From Alphaproteobacteria bacterium (lineage in GTDB: Bacteria; Pseudomonadota; Alphaproteobacteria; Micavibrionales; Micavibrionaceae): a DNA stretch of 64,000 nucleotides. Of this stretch, positions 33,918-41,278 are shown piece by piece. Made by a program: the position numbers and the translations under genes. Position 1 is the stretch's first letter, and every line of letters begins with the position of its first letter. The stretch lies in assembly GCA_024275825.1 (NCBI GenBank), contig JAJRYK010000045.1, positions 1 to 64,000 on the forward strand, read 5' to 3'. The notes beneath the pieces are model-generated. The model saw only the letters and a list, made by a program, of their open reading frames with translations. It made no database searches and was not told where the DNA came from.

Positions 33918-35380
33918 GCTTAGTTTTTTTTGATCCTAATGGCCAAAAATATACTCTTCATATGCTTCTTCATGGAAGTGATGAGCAAAAAGAAGTGCAT
34001 TTGGAGAAAATATGCTCCTTAATCAATAAAGGTTTTATCCCTCGAAATAATCAAGGGATTGGAGTGGCAATAACAGGCTTGTTCCAATCTTCTTCAAAGC
34101 GCGTTCGGCGCTGGGCTTTTAATGCTATGGCTTTATTAGGGCAAAGGCATGGGCGTCAGTTTGTTTCAGCGGTTGAAAATGCGGTTAAGCAGTCAATGGA
34201 TGATCCCATATTGCTTGCTTACGCTGTTGCCGCTTTGTTTTCCGTTACAAGCGATGATGTTCAAACATTCAAGTTTTTGAAAGATAATGGAATTCCTGTC
34301 GAAGGGGCGTTGCTTGTGGCTTCCGCACGCTTTAGTAGGGAATGTGCCACCGACTTGGTAAAGAAGAAAATAGATATAGATACGGCTGATGAAGCTGTTT
34401 TACAAAACGCGGCCATTCTTGTCGGTGTTGAAAAAGTTCCTGAAGGCGTGTTTTCTGACCGACATCCTTATAAGGCAGTGATTGGTAAGCTCAATAATCA
34501 CGATGACAAGCTTGTACAACAATACTCTGTTTGGGCTATCAGCGAAAACCCGCATTTGGCTGTTTCTGATTTGGGGGTCAAAGTTATTGATATTGAGTCT
34601 TTCCGGCCAAACGTGAAGAAATGGATTTATAGACTATTGGCTTCGGATGCAGATAACGCTTCGCGAAACCGTGATATTTTAAGTATGGGAAGCAATGACG
34701 ATGATATAGATATAAGGCAGAACATTGCATCCGGGTTGGCAGAAAGCTATTTTCCTGAACTTGAAAATATAGTCTTACCGTGGTTTGCGAATGAAAACGA
34801 GCAAGAGATTAGGGCGCAACTTTTGGAGCACATGGCTACGTTTTCAGGAAAATGCAATGAATATGAGAACTCAGTAATGTTAGCTTACCAAACAGCTGGG
34901 CAAGAGTCTCCTCAAAGAATGCGGCTTGAGGCGGCTGCAAAACAAACAGAAATTTACCCTAAAATGAAAAGGGTCGCTCTGCAGCATGAAGCAACCCTTT
35001 TTTCTAATGGAAACACAGGAGGATTATTTATGATCGACAATTCAACTACTAATCAATTCAGCATTAACGGTGATGGAAACCAGGTTTCAGGTATCACTCA
35101 AGCCACCAACTTAAAGGATGTGACCATTAAAAACGTCCAGAAAATTGAAGACGCGGAACTCAGAGAGCCGCTAGCGGAGCTTGTACAAATAATAGGAAAT
35201 TCCGAAGCGGCTGATGACGCTAAAAAACAGGCTCTGGACGAGATCAATGATCTTGCCCAGACTCCGACTCCGGAGAAGGCCAATAAGTTGCTCAAAACGC
35301 TAAAAGTGATCGGTATACTCGGTAATGCAGGTATCGTTATTGGCAAGATAGCGGCATGGGCAAATGGGATACCTTTATAA
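33914..35380 (+). CDS. HEAT-like repeat protein with C-terminal NxGDxNQ and hydrophobic tail
   Basis: 488 residues. Residues about 20-350 are repeated helical pairs of HEAT/ARM character (KRVRRWAFNAMALLGQR, DDIDIRQNIASGLAESYFP, EQEIRAQLLEHMATF). Residues 373-400 hold an Asn/Thr-rich segment with GDGNQVSG, then a helical stretch, and the protein ends in a hydrophobic helix (VIGILGNAGIVIGKIAAWANG). This tail layout is seen in bacterial conflict proteins with membrane-acting ends. A perfect AGGAGG and in-frame ATG at residue 373 imply a second product. Not recognised as any named system. Translationally coupled to the HARE-HTH gene. Confidence 0.65.
   Translation: MSLVFFDPNGQKYTLHMLLHGSDEQKEVHLEKICSLINKGFIPRNNQGIGVAITGLFQSSSKRVRRWAFNAMALLGQRHGRQFVSAVENAVKQSMDDPILLAYAVAALFSVTSDDVQTFKFLKDNGIPVEGALLVASARFSRECATDLVKKKIDIDTADEAVLQNAAILVGVEKVPEGVFSDRHPYKAVIGKLNNHDDKLVQQYSVWAISENPHLAVSDLGVKVIDIESFRPNVKKWIYRLLASDADNASRNRDILSMGSNDDDIDIRQNIASGLAESYFPELENIVLPWFANENEQEIRAQLLEHMATFSGKCNEYENSVMLAYQTAGQESPQRMRLEAAAKQTEIYPKMKRVALQHEATLFSNGNTGGLFMIDNSTTNQFSINGDGNQVSGITQATNLKDVTIKNVQKIEDAELREPLAELVQIIGNSEAADDAKKQALDEINDLAQTPTPEKANKLLKTLKVIGILGNAGIVIGKIAAWANGIPL
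35017..35022 (+). promoter_or_regulatory. Internal Shine-Dalgarno inside the HEAT-like gene
   Basis: AGGAGG, full consensus, seven bases before an in-frame ATG at 35030. Within this gene no other site approaches that quality, and the main gene start itself lacks such a strong one. Confidence 0.7.
35030..35380 (+). CDS. Predicted internally initiated 116-residue C-terminal protein
   Basis: Starting at Met373 of the HEAT-like protein, in the same frame and with the same stop. The product would hold the Asn/Thr-rich GDGNQ segment, a helical stretch and the C-terminal hydrophobic helix without the HEAT repeats. In-frame internal starts that give a small subunit are known in some CRISPR interference genes. 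Here the evidence is the consensus AGGAGG and a domain boundary falling exactly at the start codon. Confidence 0.5.
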   Translation: MIDNSTTNQFSINGDGNQVSGITQATNLKDVTIKNVQKIEDAELREPLAELVQIIGNSEAADDAKKQALDEINDLAQTPTPEKANKLLKTLKVIGILGNAGIVIGKIAAWANGIPL

Positions 35381-35408
35381 GCGATAGTCGGGTTGCTTAA
35401 AGCTAGAG

Positions 35409-35484
35409 TGGTAGCGGAGGGCAGAATTGAACTGCCGACCTTTGGATTATGATTCCACTGCTCTAACCCCTGAGCTACTCCGCC
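35409..35484 (-). tRNA. tRNA-Met (CAT), complete, carried by the element
   Basis: 76 nucleotides with CCA encoded. Acceptor GGCGGAG/CTCCGCT, D-arm GCTC/GAGC with GG in the loop, anticodon stem GTGGA/TCCAA with loop ATCATAA (anticodon CAT, T33), variable AGGTC, T-arm GGCAG-TTCAATT-CTGCC. Pair 27-43 is G-A mismatched. It is almost identical to the disrupted host gene, but pair 28-42 is T-A here and C-G in the host halves. Elongator type, judging from the unlike initiator features (1-72 is G-T, no GGG/CCC in the anticodon stem). Confidence 0.92.
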
Positions 35485-35512
35485 ACATATATAAGGTCTA
35501 TAAGACCGATTT

Positions 35513-35531
35513 GTTACCCCAGTGTTACCCC
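35513..35531 (+). other. Putative integrase arm-type sites, right end
   Basis: Two direct copies of GTTACCCC eleven bases apart, between the element's tRNA-Met and the right core. One further copy is at 24368-24375. They suggest that the element's right end extends to 35620, beyond its own tRNA. Confidence 0.45.
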
Positions 35532-35609
35532 AAACATGGCGCGTCATTTTTATAACTTGTAACGCGTTGGTTTTCAATGTCTTTTCCAAGCCTCTCATTC
35601 TAGATACAT

Positions 35610-35650
35610 GGATTATGATTCCGCTGCTCTAACCCCTGAGCTACTCCGCC
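35610..35650 (-). pseudogene. 5' half of split host tRNA-Met (right attachment site)
   Basis: Minus-strand nucleotides 1-41 of tRNA-Met, identical to the complete copy except nucleotide 28 (C instead of T). After nucleotide 41 the sequence becomes unrelated, so it cannot fold into a tRNA. Joined to the half at 24191-24236 it rebuilds a proper tRNA-Met. The host promoter for the original gene should lie just beyond 35650. Confidence 0.9.
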
Positions 35651-35693
35651 ATACCATTAGGACCGTGATTTATTGCGCGATCTTGGGGGTTTG

Positions 35694-36866
35694 TCAAGAA
35701 TTTGCTTGTAGGGATGTTGAAGATTTCCCCGTCCCTGTTATCCAGCCACCACCAATGACGCGTGTCTTATCGTAGCACACCGCCGCTTGTCCCGGCGCGA
35801 TGCCGTATTGCGCCGTGTCCAGATGAATTTCCGCTGCGCCATTTGCGCCGCCTATCAGGCGCGCGGGCACGGGCTTCATGACTGAGCGGAATTTGAGGTT
35901 AATCGCCACGCCGTCTTGCGGAATATTAGGCACGAGCCAGTTGCAGTTATCGACATAGATCACAGTGCGCGCGAGGGATTCCTTCGGCCCCACAATCACC
36001 TGATTGGCCGGTGCATCAATGCGGATGACGTAGAACGGGTTATTCGCCCCCTCACGTCCGCCGCCAATGCCAAGACCCCGGCGCTGGCCGATTGTGTAGT
36101 GAATAATGCCGGTATGCTGGCCCAGTACGCGGCCATCCTCATGCACGATATCGCCGGGGTTTTCGGCCTGCGGGCGCATCTTTTTGACGATCTTCGCGTA
36201 ATCACCATCAGGGACGAAGCAGATATCCTGGCTATCTGGCTTATCGGCGGTTAGCAGGCCCAGCCGGGTGGCTTCCTCGCGCGTTTTATCCTTGCTCCAC
36301 TCGCCGAGGGGGAAGCGCAGGAAATTTAGCTGCTCCTGCGTGGTGGCAAACAGGAAATAGCTCTGATCCTTGCCATGATCATGCGCGCGGTGCAGGGTGG
36401 CTTTGCCGCTCTGCGTATCTACGCGCCGCTCAATATAATGCCCGGTCGCCATGCAATCTGCACCCAAATCATGCGCAACCTTCAGCAGGTCACGAAACTT
36501 CACCGTTTGATTACATTTCACGCAGGGGATCGGCGTTTCACCGCGCAGATAGCTGTCCGCAAAATCATCAATCACACTCTCGCGGAAATTCGTTTCGTAA
36601 TTCAGGACGTAATGGGGAAAACCGCGCGCCTCTGCCACCCGGCGTGCATCGTGAATATCCTGCCCGGCGCAGCAGGTCTTGCCGGCTTTCCCGGCTGCCG
36701 CTGCGTCATCATAAAGCTGCAGCGTTACCCCAATCACGTCATAGCCTTGCTCATGCAGCAGCGCCGCGCAGACGCTAGAATCCACCCCGCCCGACATCGC
36801 AACCACAACGCGCGTGTCTTTCGGGGGCTTGTTAAGGCCGAGGCTATTTGGTGTTTCAGTGCTCAT
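35694..36866 (-). CDS. mnmA: tRNA-specific 2-thiouridylase MnmA
   Basis: Adenylates and thiolates U34 of Lys, Glu and Gln tRNAs. From the ATG at 36864-36866 the protein has 390 residues. PP-loop VAMSGGVDSSVCAALL near residue 25, catalytic Cys in CPCVKCN and the second Cys in the DKPDSQDICFVPDG block, then the C-terminal beta-barrel domain with TIGQRRGLG. An upstream TTG-started extension is unlikely. It lies next to the disrupted tRNA-Met; a desulfurase gene that could supply sulfur is 2.8 kb further on. Confidence 0.96.
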   Translation of the reverse strand: MSTETPNSLGLNKPPKDTRVVVAMSGGVDSSVCAALLHEQGYDVIGVTLQLYDDAAAAGKAGKTCCAGQDIHDARRVAEARGFPHYVLNYETNFRESVIDDFADSYLRGETPIPCVKCNQTVKFRDLLKVAHDLGADCMATGHYIERRVDTQSGKATLHRAHDHGKDQSYFLFATTQEQLNFLRFPLGEWSKDKTREEATRLGLLTADKPDSQDICFVPDGDYAKIVKKMRPQAENPGDIVHEDGRVLGQHTGIIHYTIGQRRGLGIGGGREGANNPFYVIRIDAPANQVIVGPKESLARTVIYVDNCNWLVPNIPQDGVAINLKFRSVMKPVPARLIGGANGAAEIHLDTAQYGIAPGQAAVCYDKTRVIGGGWITGTGKSSTSLQANS

Positions 36867-37007
36867 GGCGCGGAATATAGGGGTTTTAGCGTTAAAAGGC
36901 AAAAAAATTCACAGTGATGTATGAAAAATTGTATAAAAAGCTTGAATATTAGTATTCTTTGATGCTAGTGCTTTGCCATAAGGAAAAATTAAGAGGGTAA
37001 AGTAATA

Positions 37008-38120
37008 ATGAATGTTTCCGCTGATATGCCAACGGTAATGCAAAGATTGAGTTTGGCGTTATTGTACCAAGAGTCTGCAAAGCCAGGTTGGCTAAAGGCT
37101 TTTACGTTTCATACAGGGTCAAAAGAAGGAAATGACCCCAAATATAAAGAGCAAGCGGAGGCACTTGGCCCCGCCATTGCTAAGCACACGGATATTCGCT
37201 TGGCTGCTTTTGGCGGTGGTTTGGCAGGGAATATGGGGCACGCAGCTGAATCGTGCATAGAGCATGATATTCGCCTTGTTAGTGCGTCACTGGCTTTCTT
37301 TCTAGCAGCACAAGGTGAAGATCCTGAGGGCGTGATAGCTTCAGTCGCTGTAGATAATATGCATAAGCGCATGCGGGTGATGCGCAATGGCCGTAGGGCT
37401 TTAAAAACTGATCTTGTTAACTTTTTTAAGATGAGGAAGTTTAACGGCACACAGGCGGCGATTTCTCTTCCGGGTGGATTTGGTACGATTGAAGAAACGC
37501 TAGAGCAATTGGTTTCACGAAATGGAATTGTAAACCGTCATGTTATGGTTGGTTATGACGGATATTGGGATGGTCTAAAGCATTTTTTACGAGGCTGCTC
37601 GGATAATGGTTATCGTGATGGCAGCGATGTTAAGCGAATTCAATACAGGCCGGATGTTGTTGAGATGGCTAAGACGCTTGCTGACTGGAACTCAAAGCCA
37701 GCGGTGATGGAGCCGGACGCTAAGCCCGTGAAAAATCAATGGGATGCTTATGTGAAGGAAACGGAAGATGCGCTTATTGTCCGTGCAGGTGCTCCGCTGA
37801 CGGTTATAAGTGAGCTTTATACGCTGTTAACGTCTTATGATGTCTCTAATATTCCGGGACAGACTCTGTTTAAGAAGTCTAAAATCAAACCCATCATTTT
37901 CGATAGTGGTGGTATAGGCTATTATGATGGCCTTGAGCAGCAGACGGATATGGGTTTTAAATCTGGGTTTGTCCACGAGGGTAGAAGAGTATTGTTACAT
38001 TTTTCTGCCGAATCTAAGGGTGCTAATAGACATGCAAAGCAGGTTAAGGCGTTTCGTCCGGATGAGCTGGGTGTTAAGCATGCCGAGGCGACTGAGCCAA
38101 AGGAGCCTTGCCGAGCTTAA
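37008..38120 (+). CDS. LOG-family (lysine decarboxylase-like) protein with C-terminal extension
   Basis: 370 residues. The Rossmann-like core has FGGGLAGNMG near 72, the stretch DNMHKRMRVM and the signature ISLPGGFGTIEETLEQL near 165-180, i.e. the PGGxGTxxE motif of phosphoribohydrolases that release cytokinin-type bases or related nucleotide products. Most LOG proteins are 180-300 residues; this one has about 140 extra C-terminal residues that I do not recognise. Monocistronic with its own leader. Enzyme activity is likely but the substrate is unknown. Confidence 0.75.
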   Translation: MNVSADMPTVMQRLSLALLYQESAKPGWLKAFTFHTGSKEGNDPKYKEQAEALGPAIAKHTDIRLAAFGGGLAGNMGHAAESCIEHDIRLVSASLAFFLAAQGEDPEGVIASVAVDNMHKRMRVMRNGRRALKTDLVNFFKMRKFNGTQAAISLPGGFGTIEETLEQLVSRNGIVNRHVMVGYDGYWDGLKHFLRGCSDNGYRDGSDVKRIQYRPDVVEMAKTLADWNSKPAVMEPDAKPVKNQWDAYVKETEDALIVRAGAPLTVISELYTLLTSYDVSNIPGQTLFKKSKIKPIIFDSGGIGYYDGLEQQTDMGFKSGFVHEGRRVLLHFSAESKGANRHAKQVKAFRPDELGVKHAEATEPKEPCRA

Positions 38121-38169
38121 CTGTATTGTAAACAACCTGGTGTTTTAATACCGTTGTAGAGGCTTGTGC

Positions 38170-38508
38170 TTACCACCCCGTATCCGTTCCCGGCAAAGCA
38201 ACAATCAATCCATCGAGCGCATTGGTCAGCTTGACCTGACAGCCCAGGCGGGAGCTGTGTTCAACCTCTGGTATGGTGTCGAGGAGGTCTTCTTCGTCAT
38301 CGCATTTATCGTTATTTGCTGCGATCACTTTGTCTTCCCAGTCGGGGTGCACATAGACATGGCATGTCGCGCAGGATACGCAGCCACCGCATAGCCCGAC
38401 AATTCCCGGAATGTCATGCTCTAGTGCTGTTTCCATGATGGATGTATTCTCGGCGACATCAATGTCTTTTTGCTCGCCATTGGGGAGCAGGAAGGTGATT
38501 TTGGGCAT
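38170..38508 (-). CDS. 2Fe-2S ferredoxin, adrenodoxin type
   Basis: 112 residues. Cluster ligands Cys40, Cys46, Cys49 and Cys90 in the adrenodoxin arrangement (CGGCVSCATC ... RLGC), with an additional Cys43. Likely electron donor for Fe-S cluster assembly, because it follows the cysteine desulfurase gene by six bases on the same strand and an Rrf2 regulator lies upstream. Complete. Confidence 0.92.
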   Translation of the reverse strand: MPKITFLLPNGEQKDIDVAENTSIMETALEHDIPGIVGLCGGCVSCATCHVYVHPDWEDKVIAANNDKCDDEEDLLDTIPEVEHSSRLGCQVKLTNALDGLIVALPGTDTGW

Positions 38509-38514
38509 GGGTGG

Positions 38515-39690
38515 TTATCCTTTAATGCGGTTATAAATAGTTTCAAAGGCTTCGAGGAAGCGTTGAATATCGTATTCTGTCGTAGCCCAACCCATGGAAA
38601 TACGCAAGGCACTTGCGGATTCTTCGTCGTTTGCGCCCATAGCTTTAAGCACATGGCTAGGTTGTACGCTGCCGCTGGTGCAGGCGGAGCCGTTGGACAG
38701 GGCGATGCCCTCCAGATCGAAATTCATCAGCCACGCTTCAGAGCGGATACCGGGCAGGCTGAGCAGGGTGGTGTTGGTGACGCGCTGGACAGGGCTCGCT
38801 GCCTGCTCGCTATCTGTACCACCCTGTATCCCATAAATAATAAGACCATTTCCTTCTTTAGTAATTTCACATAACTCAAATTCGAGAGAGGCACGGAGAT
38901 GTTCTAATGTTGAGGGAAGAGTGGGGAGCTCGGCCAGCGCCAGCTCCGCCGCTGCGCCAAATCCGGCGATTCCGGCAACGTTTTCTGTGCCGGCGCGGGC
39001 CTTTTTCTCTTGTCCGCCGCCCAATAAAAGTGTCGGTGTAATGCCGCATAGGCCGAGCACTAATGCGCCTGCGCCCTGCGGCCCACCAATTTTATGCGCC
39101 GATAATGTTAAGAAATCGATTTGTAGCGTATTGATATTGATGGGGGTGCGTCCGGCCGCTTGCACCGCGTCGCAATGAAATAGCGCGCCGTGCTTGTGGG
39201 TGAGCGCGGCGGTCTCGGTGACGGGCTGGATAATGCCGGTCTCGTTGTTGGCCAGCATGATGGAGACGAGGGAGGTCTTGCCTGATTTGAGAAGATTCTC
39301 CAGCGCACTTAAATCAACGATCCCCTGCGGTGTTACTGGAATATGTTGTGCGTTGGGAATGGCCTCTAAAATCGAAGGGTGTTCGATTGTGGAGACAAGA
39401 ATTTGCTCATCCAGATAAGTGTGCGCGAAATATTGCAAGACGGTGTTGTTGCCTTCCGTCGCGCCGCTATTGAAAATTACCTGTTCGGCTGGCGCGCCGA
39501 CCAGTGCGCCGATATGGTCGCGTGCCTGCTCAACCGCCGCGCGCGCCGCGCGACCATAGCTGTGGACGGAGGACGCATTATGCGGGTCGTCCATCAGGGC
39601 AAGCATTGCTGCCCGCGCTTCGGCGCGCAGGGGGGCTGTGGCGTTATAATCCAGATAAACGCGCGTCTTATTTTTGCCGTTTTTGTTCAT
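38515..39690 (-). CDS. Cysteine desulfurase (NifS/IscS family)
   Basis: 391 residues, PLP-dependent; takes sulfur from cysteine as an enzyme persulfide for Fe-S clusters or tRNA thiolation. VYLDYNATAPLR at the start, PLP Lys200 in SAHKIGGPQG, GTENVAGIAG, and the catalytic Cys337 in the loop GSACTSGSVQPSHVL, the group I (NifS/IscS) arrangement. Between an Rrf2 regulator and a ferredoxin, as in isc-type operons, but without iscU, hscA or hscB here. Confidence 0.93.
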   Translation of the reverse strand: MNKNGKNKTRVYLDYNATAPLRAEARAAMLALMDDPHNASSVHSYGRAARAAVEQARDHIGALVGAPAEQVIFNSGATEGNNTVLQYFAHTYLDEQILVSTIEHPSILEAIPNAQHIPVTPQGIVDLSALENLLKSGKTSLVSIMLANNETGIIQPVTETAALTHKHGALFHCDAVQAAGRTPININTLQIDFLTLSAHKIGGPQGAGALVLGLCGITPTLLLGGGQEKKARAGTENVAGIAGFGAAAELALAELPTLPSTLEHLRASLEFELCEITKEGNGLIIYGIQGGTDSEQAASPVQRVTNTTLLSLPGIRSEAWLMNFDLEGIALSNGSACTSGSVQPSHVLKAMGANDEESASALRISMGWATTEYDIQRFLEAFETIYNRIKG

Positions 39691-39732
39691 ACCACGCTAT
39701 ATAGGCGGTTTTTGGTGCAGAATTCAAATATC

Positions 39733-40188
39733 TTATGTGCCAATTTTACCGTGCAGGACATCATCGAGCGTGATTTTGTTCAAATGATCTCCTAAAATAA
39801 CGCCGATATGAGACCATAAGAGCGCTGTTTTTGGGCAATTCTGCGCTGCTAATTTATCGCTTTTGCGCGCAGAGATAGAATCTTCGGCGGCGGTTAAAAT
39901 GTGAGCGATAGGGATCTGATCGGCGGGACGGCCTAGAATATAGCCACCGCCAGGGCCACGATAGCTTTTGACCAGCTCATTTTTGCGCAGGCCCGAGATG
40001 AGTTGTTCGAGATAAGACAGCGAAATATCGCTCTCCTGAGCAATGTCCAAAAGAGGTACGGGGCTATTGTCATTACCACCTTTGGCCAAATTAACCATCG
40101 CGATAACCGCATACCGTCCGCGGGAGGTGAGTTTTATCTCACTTTGTTTTTCTTGGTGTTTATTATTCAAGGGCACATCCTTAATCAT
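39733..40188 (-). CDS. Rrf2-family regulator, IscR-like with one cysteine
   Basis: 151 residues from the ATG at 40186-40188. Winged HTH: LTSRGRYAVIAMVNLA, LLDIAQESDISLSYLEQLI, RGPGGGYILGRP, then ITLDDVLHG. IscR binds a 2Fe-2S cluster through three Cys and one His in the following loop; here only one Cys remains (NCPKTALLWSH). It is upstream of the desulfurase gene with 42 bases between, so it most likely controls that operon, perhaps without a cluster or with another ligand set. Confidence 0.85.
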   Translation of the reverse strand: MIKDVPLNNKHQEKQSEIKLTSRGRYAVIAMVNLAKGGNDNSPVPLLDIAQESDISLSYLEQLISGLRKNELVKSYRGPGGGYILGRPADQIPIAHILTAAEDSISARKSDKLAAQNCPKTALLWSHIGVILGDHLNKITLDDVLHGKIGT

Positions 40189-40504
40189 TCTTATGAACAC
40201 ACTAAATATAGTCTATTCGCATATTAAAGAAAACTAAATGTTTTCATAAGCACACAAGTGAATGTTTTTAAAGGAAAAAATGTGAAATTGTGAATAACTT
40301 TAACGTGGCATTATCCACAAGCATATCAATATGTTAGAATAAACATGTAGACATTTCTGCGCTACTTCAATATATCTCAATTCAAATAAAAAATGTCAAA
40401 TACATAAAGTAAAAGTACCAGAGAGAGCATAACCTTTCTCGCCATATGAAGACAAGTTAATACCGAATGATATTCATCACTAAACACAGCGAAAAGGGGA
40501 TTTT
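40189..40504. other. AT-rich intergenic region with DnaA-box-like motifs
   Basis: About 316 bases between divergent genes. It contains a consensus DnaA box TTATCCACA (40311-40319) and, in opposite orientation, TGTGAATAA (40289-40297), one mismatch from consensus. It must also hold the two divergent promoters. No coding frame. Confidence 0.4.
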
Positions 40505-41188
40505 ATGCCTGAAGTGATTTTTACCGGACCGTCGGGGCGTCTCGAAGGTCGATACTCACACTCCAAAATTAAGAATGCGCCGCTCGCGCTTCTTTTGCAC
40601 CCCAGCCCGGAACATGGCGGGACGATGAATAACAAAATCAACTATATGATGTATCAGGCTTTTGTGGCCCGCGGTTTTTCGACATTGCGCTTTAACTTTC
40701 GCGGTGTTGGTCGTTCGCAAGGCGTTTTTGATCGCGGAGAGGGCGAGCTGAGCGATGCCGCTTGCGCGCTGGACTGGATGCAGGATATTAACGCCAATGC
40801 TCCTTATGTTTGGGTTGGTGGGTTTTCTTTCGGCGCTTGGATCGGGATGCAGCTTTTGATGCGCCGTCCGGAAATTGAGGGCTTTATCTCTGTTGCCCCG
40901 CCGGCCAATACCGAAGATTTCAGCTTCCTCGCCCCATGTCCCACCTCTGGTCTGGTGCTGCATGGTTCGCGCGATGATGTTGTGGATGAGCCATCTGTGC
41001 AGGATTTCGTGGAGAAGATACATTTGCAAAAGGGGATAGAGATTGATTACCGCAAGGTCGAGGGTGCTAACCACTTCTTCCACAATCACACTGATACAAT
41101 TGTCGAGCATATGCATGATCACCTCAACGTCGCCGGCGCTGGTCGCGAAGTGCCGATTGGTCAGCAGAAAATTGCAATGGCTGGCTAG
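40505..41188 (+). CDS. Alpha/beta hydrolase
   Basis: 227 residues of the COG2945 type. Oxyanion region LLHPSPEHGG, FNFRGVGRSQG, nucleophile elbow GGFSFGAW, Asp in LHGSRDDVVDE and the His in EGANHFFH. A small cytoplasmic serine hydrolase of unknown substrate, widespread in alphaproteobacteria. GGGG lies before the ATG and a strong terminator follows. Confidence 0.9.
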   Translation: MPEVIFTGPSGRLEGRYSHSKIKNAPLALLLHPSPEHGGTMNNKINYMMYQAFVARGFSTLRFNFRGVGRSQGVFDRGEGELSDAACALDWMQDINANAPYVWVGGFSFGAWIGMQLLMRRPEIEGFISVAPPANTEDFSFLAPCPTSGLVLHGSRDDVVDEPSVQDFVEKIHLQKGIEIDYRKVEGANHFFHNHTDTIVEHMHDHLNVAGAGREVPIGQQKIAMAG

Positions 41189-41225
41189 GCCGTTCGCTAC
41201 AAAAGTTTAGGACTGCGTAAAAATA

Positions 41226-41255
41226 AAAACCCGCCGTGATGTTGGCGGGTTTTTT
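41226..41255 (+). terminator. Rho-independent terminator
   Basis: AAAACCCGCC pairs with GGCGGGTTTT around an eight-base loop and is followed by T. Bases flank it symmetrically, so it can serve both the hydrolase gene and the convergent bcp gene. Confidence 0.9.
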
Positions 41256-41278
41256 GTTGGTTTTATTGTTGTAGGAAT

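Larger units (their letters stand above)
24226..35620. mobile_element. Integrated P4-like element in tRNA-Met, about 11.4 kb
   Basis: Bounded by the 11-bp core GGATTATGATT at 24226-24236 and 35610-35620, each adjoining one half of the disrupted host tRNA-Met. It contains a tyrosine integrase, HTH and AlpA-like regulators, PrimPol and D5-type helicase, and cargo genes at both ends, plus its own intact tRNA-Met. It is visibly AT-richer than the flanks. No capsid, tail, terminase or conjugation genes are present, so it is a satellite-like or island-type element rather than a complete phage or ICE. Confidence 0.88.

Noticed and set aside
35098..35598. Minus-strand frame of 166 codons across the tRNA-Met
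   Set aside because: It runs antisense to the HEAT-like gene and through the tRNA; there is no ribosome-binding site and no protein-like composition.
24226..35620. Complete prophage or conjugative element
   Set aside because: No structural, packaging, lysis, relaxase or secretion genes in the interval.
35610..35650. A second functional tRNA-Met
   Set aside because: Only nucleotides 1-41 are present; what follows cannot form the anticodon 3' strand, T-arm or acceptor.
40189..40504. Chromosomal replication origin
   Set aside because: Only two DnaA-like boxes, no dnaA, gidA/parAB or hemE-type neighbours; insufficient.
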